The position numbers were made by a program, and so were the translations under genes. Shown here piece after piece: positions 1 to 7,405 of a stretch of DNA of 13,958 nt. The DNA lies in assembly GCA_018663485.1 (NCBI GenBank), contig JABJQI010000097.1:1-13958 (forward strand), in the 5' to 3' direction. The notes below the pieces were generated by a model, which was not told the origin of the DNA, did no database searches, and was given only the letters and a program-made list of their open reading frames with translations. Source of the DNA: Opitutia bacterium. GTDB taxonomy: Bacteria; Verrucomicrobiota; Verrucomicrobiia; Opitutales; Coraliomargaritaceae. Within the stretch, counting starts at the first letter, position 1, and each line of letters begins with the position of its first letter.

Positions 1-831
1 AAGCAGCTGACATGCGTATTTGTGGATAATGGGTTGCTGCGCTTACACGAGCGTGAGCAGGTTGAAAAATTGTACGGTGATCACTTCGATCTCGATGTGC
101 GCGTGGCCGATAAGAGCAAATTTTTCTTAGACCGTCTGGCGGGTGTGTCGGATCCAGAAACGAAGCGTAAAATCATCGGTAATGCTTTCGTCGAGGTGTT
201 TGACGAGTCAGTCACCGAGCTCAAGGAGCACGGCAACTACACGTTCCTCGCTCAGGGTACGCTTTATCCCGATGTGATCGAGTCGATCGCGATCGATGGT
301 AATCCTGCCGCGCTGATTAAAAGCCACCACAATGTCGGTGGGCTTCCTGAGAAGATGAATCTCAAACTGCTGGAGCCGCTGCGCGAACTGTTTAAAGACG
401 AAGTTCGCGAGCTCGGCTCGCAACTCGGCTTGCCGAAGGAAGTCGTTTGGCGTCAACCATTCCCGGGGCCAGGTCTTGGCGTGCGCGTCATGGGGCCGAT
501 CAAGGAAGAGGATCTGGTCGTGCTGCGTAAGGCGGATGCGATTCTTCAAGAAGAGATGATGGCTGCGGATCTTTATTATAAGGTGTGGCAGTCGTTCTGT
601 GTATTTCTGCCGGTTAAAACAGTCGGCGTGATGGGCGATGAACGCACCTACGAAAACGTGGTCGCGCTTCGTATTGTCGAGAGTCTCGATGCGATGACAG
701 CTGACTGGGCGCGCGTCCCGTACGAAGTGCTGCGTAAGATTTCGAGCCGTATTATTAACGAAGTGTCTGGATGTAATCGTGTGGTCCTCGATATCAGCTC
801 GAAACCACCGAGCACGATCGAGTGGGAGTAG
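1..831 (+). CDS. guaA: GMP synthase (glutamine-hydrolysing), C-terminal part, 5' truncated by window edge
   Basis: GuaA amidates XMP to GMP with glutamine and ATP in cytoplasmic purine synthesis. The reading frame is open from base 1, so the gene begins outside the window and the ATG at 22 is internal. The 276 codons present cover the end of the ATP-pyrophosphatase domain (LTCVFVDNGLLR near the edge, then DRLAGVSDPETKRKIIG and the FLAQGTLYPDVIES segment) and the whole GMP-synthase C-terminal dimerisation domain. The latter shows PFPGPGLGVRV around nt 458-490, TVGVMGDERTYE around 622-655, and the family-typical ending PPSTIEWE. The N-terminal glutamine amidotransferase domain and the SGGVDS P-loop lie upstream, out of view. 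The gene stops with TAG at 829-831, with no clear terminator in the 67 bases before the next gene. Identity is certain from the motifs. Confidence 0.97.
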   Translation, partial: KQLTCVFVDNGLLRLHEREQVEKLYGDHFDLDVRVADKSKFFLDRLAGVSDPETKRKIIGNAFVEVFDESVTELKEHGNYTFLAQGTLYPDVIESIAIDGNPAALIKSHHNVGGLPEKMNLKLLEPLRELFKDEVRELGSQLGLPKEVVWRQPFPGPGLGVRVMGPIKEEDLVVLRKADAILQEEMMAADLYYKVWQSFCVFLPVKTVGVMGDERTYENVVALRIVESLDAMTADWARVPYEVLRKISSRIINEVSGCNRVVLDISSKPPSTIEWE

Positions 832-898
832 CCGCAGGGTTTCCTGTTGGTCTTAGTTCCGAACAAATTCTGTTTAGCCAAGTCTGAAGCATATAAGT

Positions 899-1633
899 AT
901 GAAGTTATTATTCTCAATTTGTTTCATTGCTCTCGCTGCTCCGCTGTTTGCTGAGGGGCCGAAGGTGAGTGCCATTGTTGAACGCGCCCGTGCCACTGCT
1001 GGCACTGAGGTTGCGTTGAACAATTTGGTCACTTTGCAAATGAGTGGCTGGATCGAGCCGGCGGAGTCCAAAATGCCGAGTGCCACTATTTTGATTATTT
1101 CGCGCAAGCCCTGTTCGCAGCGCTTAGCGGTGACAGTGGATGATTTGGTCGAAACGACTATTTTAGAGGGTAACTCGGGGTGTATTATTCGTTCGAATTT
1201 AAGTGATGAGGAACAGCGTTCTCAAATCCGTGCGATGACGGATGACGAACTTAAACGTGTCGCATTCAGTACCCGTCAGCTCTTTAGTTTTTATGGTGCT
1301 GATTTTAAAGGTGGTGAGCGCATTAAATATGAGGGGATTGAGCAACGACGTGGCGTGCGTTGCCATAAACTATTGTATTTCTACCCAGAGGGTATTTCCA
1401 CAACACGCTATTTTGCGATCAATGATGATATGCTCGTCTCAACGATTACGGATAAAGGGGTGGAGTGTGTCGAGGTCGGCGCACAGATTGTTGCAGGCAT
1501 TCGATTTCCGGAGCGTATTGAGTATTATCAAGAGCAGAAAAAGCTCCACACGATGGTGGTTCATGACATTAAAGTGAACAAGCCATTGAAGCGTGGAATC
1601 TTCACCATCCCAACTGGTCAAAAAACTAAATAA
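899..1633 (+). CDS. Secreted LolA-like / outer-membrane lipoprotein-sorting-like protein
   Basis: A 244-residue protein with a clear type I signal peptide (Lys2, hydrophobic residues 3-17, likely cleavage after PLFA at residue 18), so it is predicted to be periplasmic. There is no lipobox. The mature part reads like the LolA/LolB-type beta-sheet fold: a helix-like start (IVERARATAGTEVALNNL), alternating strands, then RGVRCHKLLYFYPEG (151-165) with YFAINDDMLV, and the typical final part VAGIRFPERIEYY (198-210), HTMVVHDIKVN, and F-x-x-P. Proteins of this shape are common in Verrucomicrobiota and usually annotated as lipoprotein-sorting-like. The natural ligand is unknown, and a role in lipoprotein transport is not shown by sequence. 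It stands between guaA and hisD (46 bases before the hisD start) and may be read through into hisD. Fold class is probable; function is uncertain. Confidence 0.7.
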   Translation: MKLLFSICFIALAAPLFAEGPKVSAIVERARATAGTEVALNNLVTLQMSGWIEPAESKMPSATILIISRKPCSQRLAVTVDDLVETTILEGNSGCIIRSNLSDEEQRSQIRAMTDDELKRVAFSTRQLFSFYGADFKGGERIKYEGIEQRRGVRCHKLLYFYPEGISTTRYFAINDDMLVSTITDKGVECVEVGAQIVAGIRFPERIEYYQEQKKLHTMVVHDIKVNKPLKRGIFTIPTGQKTK

Positions 1634-1679
1634 GCAAGGCTCTTCTAGCCGCAGCCTCACCGTTTTTCTTCAATTTATT

Positions 1680-2975
1680 ATGCAAACACTCGAATTTTCA
1701 GATACGCCCAAATTCTTCACTGCCCTGCGCCGGTTTTGTAACACTGCCACTGTGTCGGGTGATGTTTCTGAGGTGGTCACGACTGTGTTAGCCGATGTGA
1801 AAGCGCGTGGCGACAAGGCGGTGCTCGACTACACGCAGAAGTTTGACGGCGCGCACATGAGCGCACAAGCAATGCGTGTTGATCCTGTCGACATGAAAGC
1901 GGCATTAAAGAGCTTGTCAGCTGCCGACCGTAAAGCGATTCGCGAGTCTATCGCGCTGGTTAAGGCATTCCATAAAAAAACATTACCCAAAAATTGGAAG
2001 GCTAAGAACGCGCAAGGTGGCATCGTCGGCGAACGCTTCTATCCGATCCAACGTGTCGGGCTGTATGTGCCTGGTGGCAATGTGCCGCTGGTTTCGACTG
2101 TCATTATGACGGCGGTACTTGCGAAACTGGTAAAGAATCCCGAGATCTGCGTCTGCACACCACCAGCTGCAGATGGTTCGATTGCGCCTGCTATGCTCGC
2201 CGCGCTTTCGATGGTAGGCATTGACGAAGTGTACAAAGTTGGCGGCGTGCAAGCCGTTGGCGCGATGGCCTACGGCACCGCAACTGTTCCAGCAGTGGAT
2301 AAAATTTTCGGACCGGGCAATGCCTTTGTGATGGAAGCGAAACGCCAAGTACTGGGCACCGTCGGAATCGATCTGCTACCTGGGCCCAGTGAAGTGATGA
2401 TCATTGCCGATGCTGGGGCGAACCCACACCATGTCGCCGCGGACTTAATCGCACAGGCCGAACACGGTAGTGGTAAGGAGATTCTTTATCTGGCAACCAC
2501 TAGCAAGGCGCTGTTGAGCAAGATAGAGAAATCCCTGGCCAAGCAATTGCCAGAGCGCAGCCACGCCGCAAAATGTGAGAAGGTCTTGAAGCGCCGCTTC
2601 CTTGCGGTGACTTGTAAGAATCTGGATCAAGCTGCACAGGTCTCCAACGATATTGCACCGGAGCATTTGGAGCTACAGATCGCTGATAAATCGATCGATG
2701 CGCTGACGAAAAAGATCAACACTGCGGGCGCTATCCTGCAGGGCTATATGACGCCGACCGTATTGGGCGATTTTACCGCGGGGCCGAGCCATACATTACC
2801 GACTGGGCGTGCGGGACGTTTTTTCAGTGGTTTGCAAGCGACCGACTTTATTCGGCGCTCTAGTATTCTTCGTTACGACGCCAAGAGCCTAGCGAATGCG
2901 GCTCCAGTGGTGGAAACCTTTGCGCGCTTGGAAAAGCTCGACGGTCACGGACGCTCGCTAACGATTCGGCTATAA
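1680..2975 (+). CDS. hisD: Histidinol dehydrogenase
   Basis: HisD performs the last two steps of histidine synthesis, oxidising L-histidinol to L-histidine with NAD+ and Zn2+. From ATG 1680 the protein has 431 residues, the usual length. An earlier in-frame ATG at 1593 would add 29 unconserved residues inside the preceding gene, so 1680 is preferred; this start also places the Zn ligands at the textbook numbers Gln259 and His262 (AQAEHG). The other ligands are Asp364 (GDFTAGPSHTLPTG) and His423 (LDGHGRSLTIRL). The catalytic Glu328-His329 pair is in APEHLEL. VPGGNVPL (130-137), GPGNAFV and LPGPSEVMI are all intact. The gene is followed by a 341-base gap before hisC. No Shine-Dalgarno motif precedes the start. 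Confidence 0.96.
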   Translation: MQTLEFSDTPKFFTALRRFCNTATVSGDVSEVVTTVLADVKARGDKAVLDYTQKFDGAHMSAQAMRVDPVDMKAALKSLSAADRKAIRESIALVKAFHKKTLPKNWKAKNAQGGIVGERFYPIQRVGLYVPGGNVPLVSTVIMTAVLAKLVKNPEICVCTPPAADGSIAPAMLAALSMVGIDEVYKVGGVQAVGAMAYGTATVPAVDKIFGPGNAFVMEAKRQVLGTVGIDLLPGPSEVMIIADAGANPHHVAADLIAQAEHGSGKEILYLATTSKALLSKIEKSLAKQLPERSHAAKCEKVLKRRFLAVTCKNLDQAAQVSNDIAPEHLELQIADKSIDALTKKINTAGAILQGYMTPTVLGDFTAGPSHTLPTGRAGRFFSGLQATDFIRRSSILRYDAKSLANAAPVVETFARLEKLDGHGRSLTIRL

Positions 2976-3316
2976 GCACATGGCACGCTAAATTCCTTCA
3001 CTAGCCAGGAAATTGTTGTGCTGCTCGATGGTCACATCCAGCAGGTGCAGTCTGTAAACGGGCGGCAATTAGCCGAGAACCATTTTTCATCTAGATCTCA
3101 TCGGCATTGCTACTTCGGACGATGAGAATCTGGATAAAAGCAGGAATTATGAGTTTTCTGAACATTTTGGATTTACCTCTGGCGAGTGAAGTAGTGTTTA
3201 TAGAGCGGTAGCTATGGTTGGATAAAAAGCAAATCGCTGTTTATCTGCTAAAGTTTATTGAGGCGTGGTTTTCCGGAGGCGGGAGCTTGCGCGTCTGTCT
3301 TCTGTTAATTCGATAT
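2976..3316 (+). other. 341-base hisD-hisC gap without a confident gene
   Basis: No convincing gene is present. Two stretches nevertheless look protein-like. The hisD frame stays open for 48 codons after the TAA, with a segment EIVVLLDGHIQQV (from about 3009), to a TGA at 3121-3123. A second frame is open from 3073 to the TGA at 3179-3181 and reads LDLIGIATSDDENLD ... EHFGFTSGE. Neither has a good start. Together they could be a frameshifted gene remnant, or chance. A weak inverted repeat TTCCT/AGGAA (2993-3011) sits just after hisD but has no T-run, so I do not call it a terminator. An 11-bp bulged hairpin at 3093-3131 is listed separately. The final 100 bases are open in the hisC frame from a TTG at 3218, but this extension does not resemble HisC. 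Confidence 0.5.
3093..3131 (+). promoter_or_regulatory. Bulged 11-bp hairpin in the hisD-hisC gap
   Basis: AGATCTCATCG (3093-3103) pairs with CGATGAGAATCT (3120-3131) over 11 base pairs with one bulged A, enclosing a 16-base loop. No T-run follows, so it is unlikely to be an intrinsic terminator. It lies about 190 bases before the hisC start and could be an RNA structure, a protein-binding site or a chance repeat. The pairing is directly visible; any function is speculation. Confidence 0.4.
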
Positions 3317-4414
3317 ATGCCCATGAAGAAAAAATTTAATGCCAATGCGCGTGCCTTAGCACATATCCAGGAATTACATGCCTATGTGCCTGGTGAGCAG
3401 CCGCAGGCTGAAGGATGGGTCAAGCTAAACACCAATGAAAATCCATATCCACCGTCGCCAAGAGTGGGCGAGGCCGTGGGTGCTGAGGTGGCGCAACTGC
3501 GTCGTTACCCGGAGCCAGTCAGCCAACAACTCCGTACTGTAATCGCTGAGCGGTTTGGGCTGACTGCACAAAATGTCATTATCGGTAATGGCTCTGACAA
3601 TATTTTAGATCTAATTACGCGCTGTTATGTTTCCGCACAGGGGGCGGGGCACACCGTTCCGAGTTATTCGCTCTATCCAGTGGTGGCTGGGATGTCGGGC
3701 AAAGGCATGATTGATGTGCCGTTTAGCCGCTCAATGGAGCTGGATGTGGAGGCGATGGTAGCGATCAATGCGCCGGTCTTTTTCCTGACTTCGCCGAATG
3801 CACCGACTGGCGTGGCGTTTCCTCTGACTGCTATTGAATCGGTGCTGCAACGAATCGACGGGATATTGGTGGTGGACGAGGCGTATGTCGATTTTGGTGG
3901 TGAGACTGCGGTGGCTTTACTGCAGGATTATGAAAACCTAGTGGTGGTACGTACGTTCTCGAAATCGTATGCCCTCGCTGGTATGCGAGTTGGATTTGGT
4001 CTGGCGAGCGCTGGTATTATCAGCATGTTGGATCGAGTGCGCGATGCCTACAATGTCGACCGAATCGCACAGGTGGCGGCGCAGGTCGCGTTTGAAGATG
4101 TTGAATACTTTGAGTTGCAACGGCAGAAGGTGATTACGACCCGTGCGTCGACCTTGGCCCAGCTTGATGGGCTCGGTTGGTTCACCTATCCATCAGCAGC
4201 CAATTTTCTATTCACCGAGCCGCAAAATGGCGCGGGAGAATCGGGTGCGGCGGTGGCCGCCTCGCTGTTCGAGCATTTAAAGCAGGCGCACGTATTGGTG
4301 CGCTATTTCCCTGCTCATCCTTTAACTTGCTCTTTTATACGCGTTAGCATAGGAACTGACGCTGAAATGGAGGCTTTTTTAATCGCTGTTACATCATGGC
4401 TAAATCACGCATAG
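3317..4414 (+). CDS. hisC: Histidinol-phosphate aminotransferase
   Basis: A PLP enzyme (fold type I, class I/II aminotransferase) that converts imidazole-acetol phosphate plus glutamate to histidinol phosphate. The protein has 365 residues from ATG 3317; ATG 3323, two codons later, is equally possible. A TTG at 3218 would add about 33 residues of non-conserved, hydrophobic sequence and is rejected. Visible motifs are KLNTNENPYPPSP (36-48), the cofactor-phosphate loop GNGSDN (90-95), SPNAPTG (Asn161), VVDEAYVDF (Asp187), the Schiff-base lysine Lys216 in TFSKSYALAGMRVGF, and FIRVSIG near the C terminus. It overlaps hisB by 19 bases, so the two are probably co-transcribed and translationally coupled. 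Nothing is missing from the active site. Confidence 0.95.
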   Translation: MPMKKKFNANARALAHIQELHAYVPGEQPQAEGWVKLNTNENPYPPSPRVGEAVGAEVAQLRRYPEPVSQQLRTVIAERFGLTAQNVIIGNGSDNILDLITRCYVSAQGAGHTVPSYSLYPVVAGMSGKGMIDVPFSRSMELDVEAMVAINAPVFFLTSPNAPTGVAFPLTAIESVLQRIDGILVVDEAYVDFGGETAVALLQDYENLVVVRTFSKSYALAGMRVGFGLASAGIISMLDRVRDAYNVDRIAQVAAQVAFEDVEYFELQRQKVITTRASTLAQLDGLGWFTYPSAANFLFTEPQNGAGESGAAVAASLFEHLKQAHVLVRYFPAHPLTCSFIRVSIGTDAEMEAFLIAVTSWLNHA

Positions 4415-4998
4415 CAAAAATCACCCGCAATACTAAAGAGACGCAGATCGAAATGGAGCTGCATCTCGATGGCACTGGTGTGTCCGTAATCGACACTGGA
4501 ATCCCGTTTTTCGATCACATGCTGACGCTCTTTGCCAAGCACGGCTTGTTTGACCTAAAGGTCAAGGCAACCGGCGATATCGACGTCGACTATCACCACA
4601 TGGTCGAGGACACTGGTATTGTACTCGGCCAGGCGCTCAAACAAGCGCTAGGCGACAAAGGCGGCATTCGCCGTTACGGATTCTTTCTATTGCCGATGGA
4701 TGAATCGTTGGCTCGTGTAGCGCTGGATTTGTCGAACCGTCAGGCATTTGTTTATAATGTGGACTATCAGTTTCCGATGGTGCGCGATTTCAGTATCGTA
4801 CTGGTGAAGGAGTTTTTTCAGGCTTTTGCCAACGATGCGGCATGTAATTTGCACATCAATCTTGAATACGGCGAAGAGCCGCACCACATTGCCGAGGCGA
4901 TTTTTAAGGGCTTTGCCCGTGCGCTCGATATGGCCACGACCGTCGATCCGCGCCTCGGTGGGGCGCTGCCCTCGACTAAGGGCACGCTCTCGAAATAG
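4396..4998 (+). CDS. hisB: Imidazoleglycerol-phosphate dehydratase
   Basis: HisB removes water from imidazole-glycerol phosphate to give imidazole-acetol phosphate, the substrate of HisC encoded just upstream. At 200 residues it is the stand-alone dehydratase; there is no HAD-type histidinol phosphatase domain as in the fused enterobacterial HisB. The two Mn-binding repeats are intact: GIPFFDHML (His41) with DYHHMVEDTG (His67, His68, Glu71), and LHI (His153) with EEPHHIAEAIFKGFARAL (His163, His164, Glu167). MDESLARVALDLS at 101-113 is also typical. The start ATG lies inside the 3' end of hisC. An intrinsic terminator follows 23 bases after the stop, ending the hisC-hisB transcript. The histidinol-phosphatase step must be encoded elsewhere. 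Confidence 0.96.
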   Translation: MAKSRIAKITRNTKETQIEMELHLDGTGVSVIDTGIPFFDHMLTLFAKHGLFDLKVKATGDIDVDYHHMVEDTGIVLGQALKQALGDKGGIRRYGFFLLPMDESLARVALDLSNRQAFVYNVDYQFPMVRDFSIVLVKEFFQAFANDAACNLHINLEYGEEPHHIAEAIFKGFARALDMATTVDPRLGGALPSTKGTLSK

Positions 4999-5020
4999 CT
5001 TCGAGCACTATTTATTTAGT

Positions 5021-5051
5021 AAAGGGCGACCCAGTGACGGGTCGTCCTTTT
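5021..5051 (+). terminator. Rho-independent terminator after hisB
   Basis: A 12-bp stem (AAAGGGCGACCC with GGGTCGTCCTTT, one G-T wobble) closes a six-base loop (AGTGAC) and runs into TTTT. It is GC-rich next to the loop and begins 22 bases after the hisB stop codon. It is the clearest terminator in the window and separates hisC-hisB from hisH. Confidence 0.88.
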
Positions 5052-5108
5052 GTCTATCTTGCCGTCGCAGGCGAAACTCTTATTAGGGTTGATTGTGTTT
5101 GCTATAAG

Positions 5109-5151
5109 CTGATCGAATTATAGATCAGTGAGGCGGATTTGATCAATCCGC
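5109..5151 (+). promoter_or_regulatory. Two adjacent inverted repeats upstream of hisH
   Basis: The first is CTGATC (5109-5114) with GATCAG (5123-5128) around an eight-base AT-rich spacer. The second is GCGGATT (5133-5139) with AATCCGC (5145-5151) around five bases. They are only four bases apart, lie between the hisB terminator and hisH, and end 52 bases before the hisH ATG. Because a terminator precedes them, the hisH promoter should be in this 150-base region, and the repeats could be operator sites or a leader structure. No T-run follows either of them. The function is inferred from position only. Confidence 0.4.
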
Positions 5152-5203
5152 GGGCTTGTCTGCTTGCATACTGATTTAGATTCGGCAACTTGTAGCGTTT
5201 CTT

Positions 5204-5842
5204 ATGAGCGTAAAGTCACAACCCAGTAAACCACGACTCGCCGTTATTGATTACGGCATGGGTAACTTGCGTAGTGTGGTGCGCGCTTGGGAGCATGTCG
5301 GTGCGACTGCGCGACTCGTCTCCAGTCCCGATCAGATTGGAGCGGCCGATGCGCTGATTTTTCCTGGTCAAGGTGCGATCGTCGACGCTATGCGGTTGCT
5401 CAAAGAAACGGGCTTTGATGATGCGATTCGCGATTGGATCGCTGCGGATAAGCCGTTTTTCGGTATTTGCCTTGGGCTACAGGCGCTGTTTGAGCACTCT
5501 GAAGAGGGCAATACGCAGGCATTGGGTGTTTTTAAGGGGCGGGTGCGTCGTTTTGAGATCGATTCATCATTCAAGGTCCCGCACATGGGTTGGAACTCGG
5601 TCTCTTTTGCAGGTGATGATCCACTCACTGAAGGCCTTGAAAGCGGCGTCGACCAATTTTATTTCGTGCATAGCTATTATATTGAACCAGAAGATGAGCG
5701 GCTTTCACTATTTGAGACTGATTACGGCGGTCGGTTTGTTTCTGGAATTCGTTCCGGGAATTGCTATGCCACGCAGTTTCACCCAGAAAAAAGTCAGGCA
5801 AAAGGATTGCAACTCTACCGTAATTTCCTGAAGTCGCTGTAG
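5204..5842 (+). CDS. hisH: Imidazole glycerol phosphate synthase, glutaminase subunit
   Basis: HisH releases ammonia from glutamine and channels it to the cyclase HisF, which forms imidazole-glycerol phosphate and AICAR. The 212-residue protein is a class I (triad) glutamine amidotransferase: AVIDYGMGNLRSV near the N terminus, the FPGQGA oxyanion strand, nucleophile Cys89 in FGICLGLQALFE, and His193 and Glu195 in TQFHPEKSQ. The MGWNSV segment and FVHSYY are also typical of HisH. About ten extra polar residues precede the conserved start of the fold, a modest N-terminal tail. The partner hisF and the usual neighbour hisA are absent from the window; the next gene is gltA, 74 bases on. It is separated from hisB by a terminator, so it should have its own promoter. 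Confidence 0.95.
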   Translation: MSVKSQPSKPRLAVIDYGMGNLRSVVRAWEHVGATARLVSSPDQIGAADALIFPGQGAIVDAMRLLKETGFDDAIRDWIAADKPFFGICLGLQALFEHSEEGNTQALGVFKGRVRRFEIDSSFKVPHMGWNSVSFAGDDPLTEGLESGVDQFYFVHSYYIEPEDERLSLFETDYGGRFVSGIRSGNCYATQFHPEKSQAKGLQLYRNFLKSL

Positions 5843-5916
5843 CACAACGCTGGATGATCTTTTTAATCGAGTGTCAATGCGCTCCCTCGATCACTTACCT
5901 AACAACTACCTAGAAA

Positions 5917-7206
5917 ATGGAAAACACTGGCACTATTCGACTCGGCGATGAAAATTTCGAGTTCCCCATGATTGTGGGAACCGAAGGAGAAAAGGCCCTA
6001 GATACCAGGACTTTACGCGTGAAGAGTGGTTGTGTCACTTTCGACGAAGGCTACGGTAACACGGGCTCTTGCTTGAGTGACATTACATTTATTGATGGCG
6101 AAAAGGGCATTCTCCGTCACCGCGGCTATCCGATCGAACAGTTGGCTGAGCGCTCTACTTTTTTAGAGACGTCATACCTCGCTATTTATGGTGAGTTGCC
6201 CACCCAAGAGGAATTGGAAATATTCGCCAAAGGAGTGCAGGCGCACGCTTCGGTTCACACCGGCATGCATCATCATTTCGAGGGTTTTCCAAGTAATGCC
6301 CATCCCATGGCGATCTTGTCATCTATGCTCAACTCGCTGGGTGCTTACTACCCTGAGATGTCTTCGAATAACCGTGCACAAGATTTGGCGCACTTCGATG
6401 AGACAGCCGCGCTGTTGATTTCTAAAGTGCGCACGATTGCAGCGATGACCTATCGCCAGAAGCAGGGTTTACCATTTGTCTTTCCGGATTACAAACTGCG
6501 CTACGCCGAGAACTTTCTGCACATGATGTTCTCCGAGCCTTATCACCAATATAAAGATGCTTCCGGTGCCTCTGAGGCGCTCGATCTTTTCCTGCTGTTG
6601 CATGCCGACCACGAACAGAACTGCTCGACTTCGACTGTTCGCATGGTCGCTTCCGGTGGTGCGAATTTGTTTGCTTCGGTTTCGGCCGGAGTTTGTGCGC
6701 TTTGGGGCCCCTCGCATGGTGGGGCAAACATGGCAGTAATCAAGATGCTCGAAGAGATCCACGCCTCGGGTGATGACGGCTCAAAATTCATCCAAGACGC
6801 TAAAGAGGGTAAAGCAAAACTCATGGGTTTTGGGCACCGTGTGTATAAAAACTACGATCCACGTGCGAAAATCTTGGGGAAGAGCTCTGAGCGTGTTCTC
6901 GAAGGTTTGGGGATCGATGATCCACTGCTTGATATTGCCAAGCACCTCGAACAGGCCGCGCTAGAGGATGAGTATTTTGTGCAGCGCAAGCTCTACCCGA
7001 ATGTCGACTTTTACAGTGGTATCTTGCTCAAGGCGATCGGTATTCCAGTCGAGATGTTTACAGTGATGTTTGCGATCGGACGTATGCCAGGCTGGATTGC
7101 GAATTGGAAAGAGATTGCGGAAAACTCCAAGAGCCGTATCCACCGTCCTCGTCAAATTTACACCGGCCATACGATTCGCGACTACCTGCAAATGGACGAG
7201 CGCTAG
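5917..7206 (+). CDS. gltA: Citrate synthase (type II, bacterial hexameric class)
   Basis: GltA condenses acetyl-CoA and oxaloacetate to citrate, the entry step of the TCA cycle. At 429 residues it matches the Gram-negative type II enzyme, including the N-terminal beta-rich domain (about residues 1-50, with GNTGSCLSDITFIDGEKGILRHRGYP following). The catalytic residues are all present: His267 in LWGPSHGGAN, His307 in GFGHRVYKNYDPRA and Asp364 in NVDFYSGI. Substrate-binding HADHEQN starts at His229, and the sequence closes with the IHRPRQIYTG segment. The ATG at 5917 is preceded by an A-rich stretch and no Shine-Dalgarno motif. It is followed by a terminator-like hairpin and a convergent gene, so it ends a transcription unit. 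Whether it shares a transcript with hisH, 74 bases upstream, cannot be told; no terminator is evident between them. Confidence 0.97.
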   Translation: MENTGTIRLGDENFEFPMIVGTEGEKALDTRTLRVKSGCVTFDEGYGNTGSCLSDITFIDGEKGILRHRGYPIEQLAERSTFLETSYLAIYGELPTQEELEIFAKGVQAHASVHTGMHHHFEGFPSNAHPMAILSSMLNSLGAYYPEMSSNNRAQDLAHFDETAALLISKVRTIAAMTYRQKQGLPFVFPDYKLRYAENFLHMMFSEPYHQYKDASGASEALDLFLLLHADHEQNCSTSTVRMVASGGANLFASVSAGVCALWGPSHGGANMAVIKMLEEIHASGDDGSKFIQDAKEGKAKLMGFGHRVYKNYDPRAKILGKSSERVLEGLGIDDPLLDIAKHLEQAALEDEYFVQRKLYPNVDFYSGILLKAIGIPVEMFTVMFAIGRMPGWIANWKEIAENSKSRIHRPRQIYTGHTIRDYLQMDER

Positions 7207-7234
7207 CAGTTACAGCTGCACTTTGTTAAACGAC

Positions 7235-7262
7235 AGAGCCTTTCTAGGCTTTGCCTTTTTTT
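7235..7262 (+). terminator. Probable intrinsic terminator after gltA
   Basis: AGAGCC (7235-7240) pairs with GGCTTT (7247-7252), with one G-T pair, around a six-base loop. GCC and a run of seven T (7256-7262) follow. The stem is short and the T-run is three bases removed, so it is weaker than the hisB terminator. Its position 28 bases after the gltA stop supports the call. Confidence 0.6.
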
Positions 7263-7296
7263 GTAGACCTAGGTGTCTGTGGCTTCGGTTATGAGT

Positions 7297-7330
7297 GGTG
7301 GCGCATGCGTCTCCACCGAGAGCATGCTCT
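7297..7330. repeat. Cluster of palindromes between convergent gltA and VC0807-family gene
   Basis: GGTGG (7297-7301) pairs with CCACC (7313-7317) around a loop that itself holds the 8-bp palindrome CGCATGCG (7302-7309). Directly after it lies the perfect 12-bp palindrome AGAGCATGCTCT (7319-7330). The two share the core GCATGC. The region separates two convergent genes. The repeats could help end transcription in both directions, but there is no T-run beside them. The symmetry is directly visible and the role is unknown. Confidence 0.4.
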
Positions 7331-7405
7331 GGCTGGGAGCTTGCGACATCAAAATAGCTTGAGGCTTCAGGCGGAACTGCGTTGCACACTGATTCAGATG
7401 GCTTG

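Noticed and set aside
1593..1679. Earlier ATG for hisD inside the LolA-like gene
   Set aside because: It adds 29 unconserved residues. Starting at 1680 gives the normal length and the standard numbers for Zn ligands Gln259 and His262.
2993..3011. Terminator directly after hisD (TTCCT/AGGAA)
   Set aside because: The stem is only five AT-rich pairs with a nine-base loop and has no T-run after it.
2976..3123. His-rich leader peptide for attenuation of hisC-hisB
   Set aside because: Histidines are scattered (five in 48 codons), with no run, no start codon of its own, and no terminator/antiterminator pair with a T-run.
3218..3316. TTG-started N-terminal extension of HisC
   Set aside because: The added residues are hydrophobic and unlike HisC. 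The conserved protein begins after the ATG pair at 3317/3323, and the catalytic Lys then falls near its usual number.
5866..5891. Terminator between hisH and gltA (ATCGAG/CTCGAT)
   Set aside because: Six pairs with a 14-base loop and no downstream T-run; read-through from hisH to gltA remains possible.
6422..6824. Three long open frames on the minus strand inside gltA
   Set aside because: They are antisense shadows of a strongly conserved citrate synthase region and their translations have no family-like sequence.
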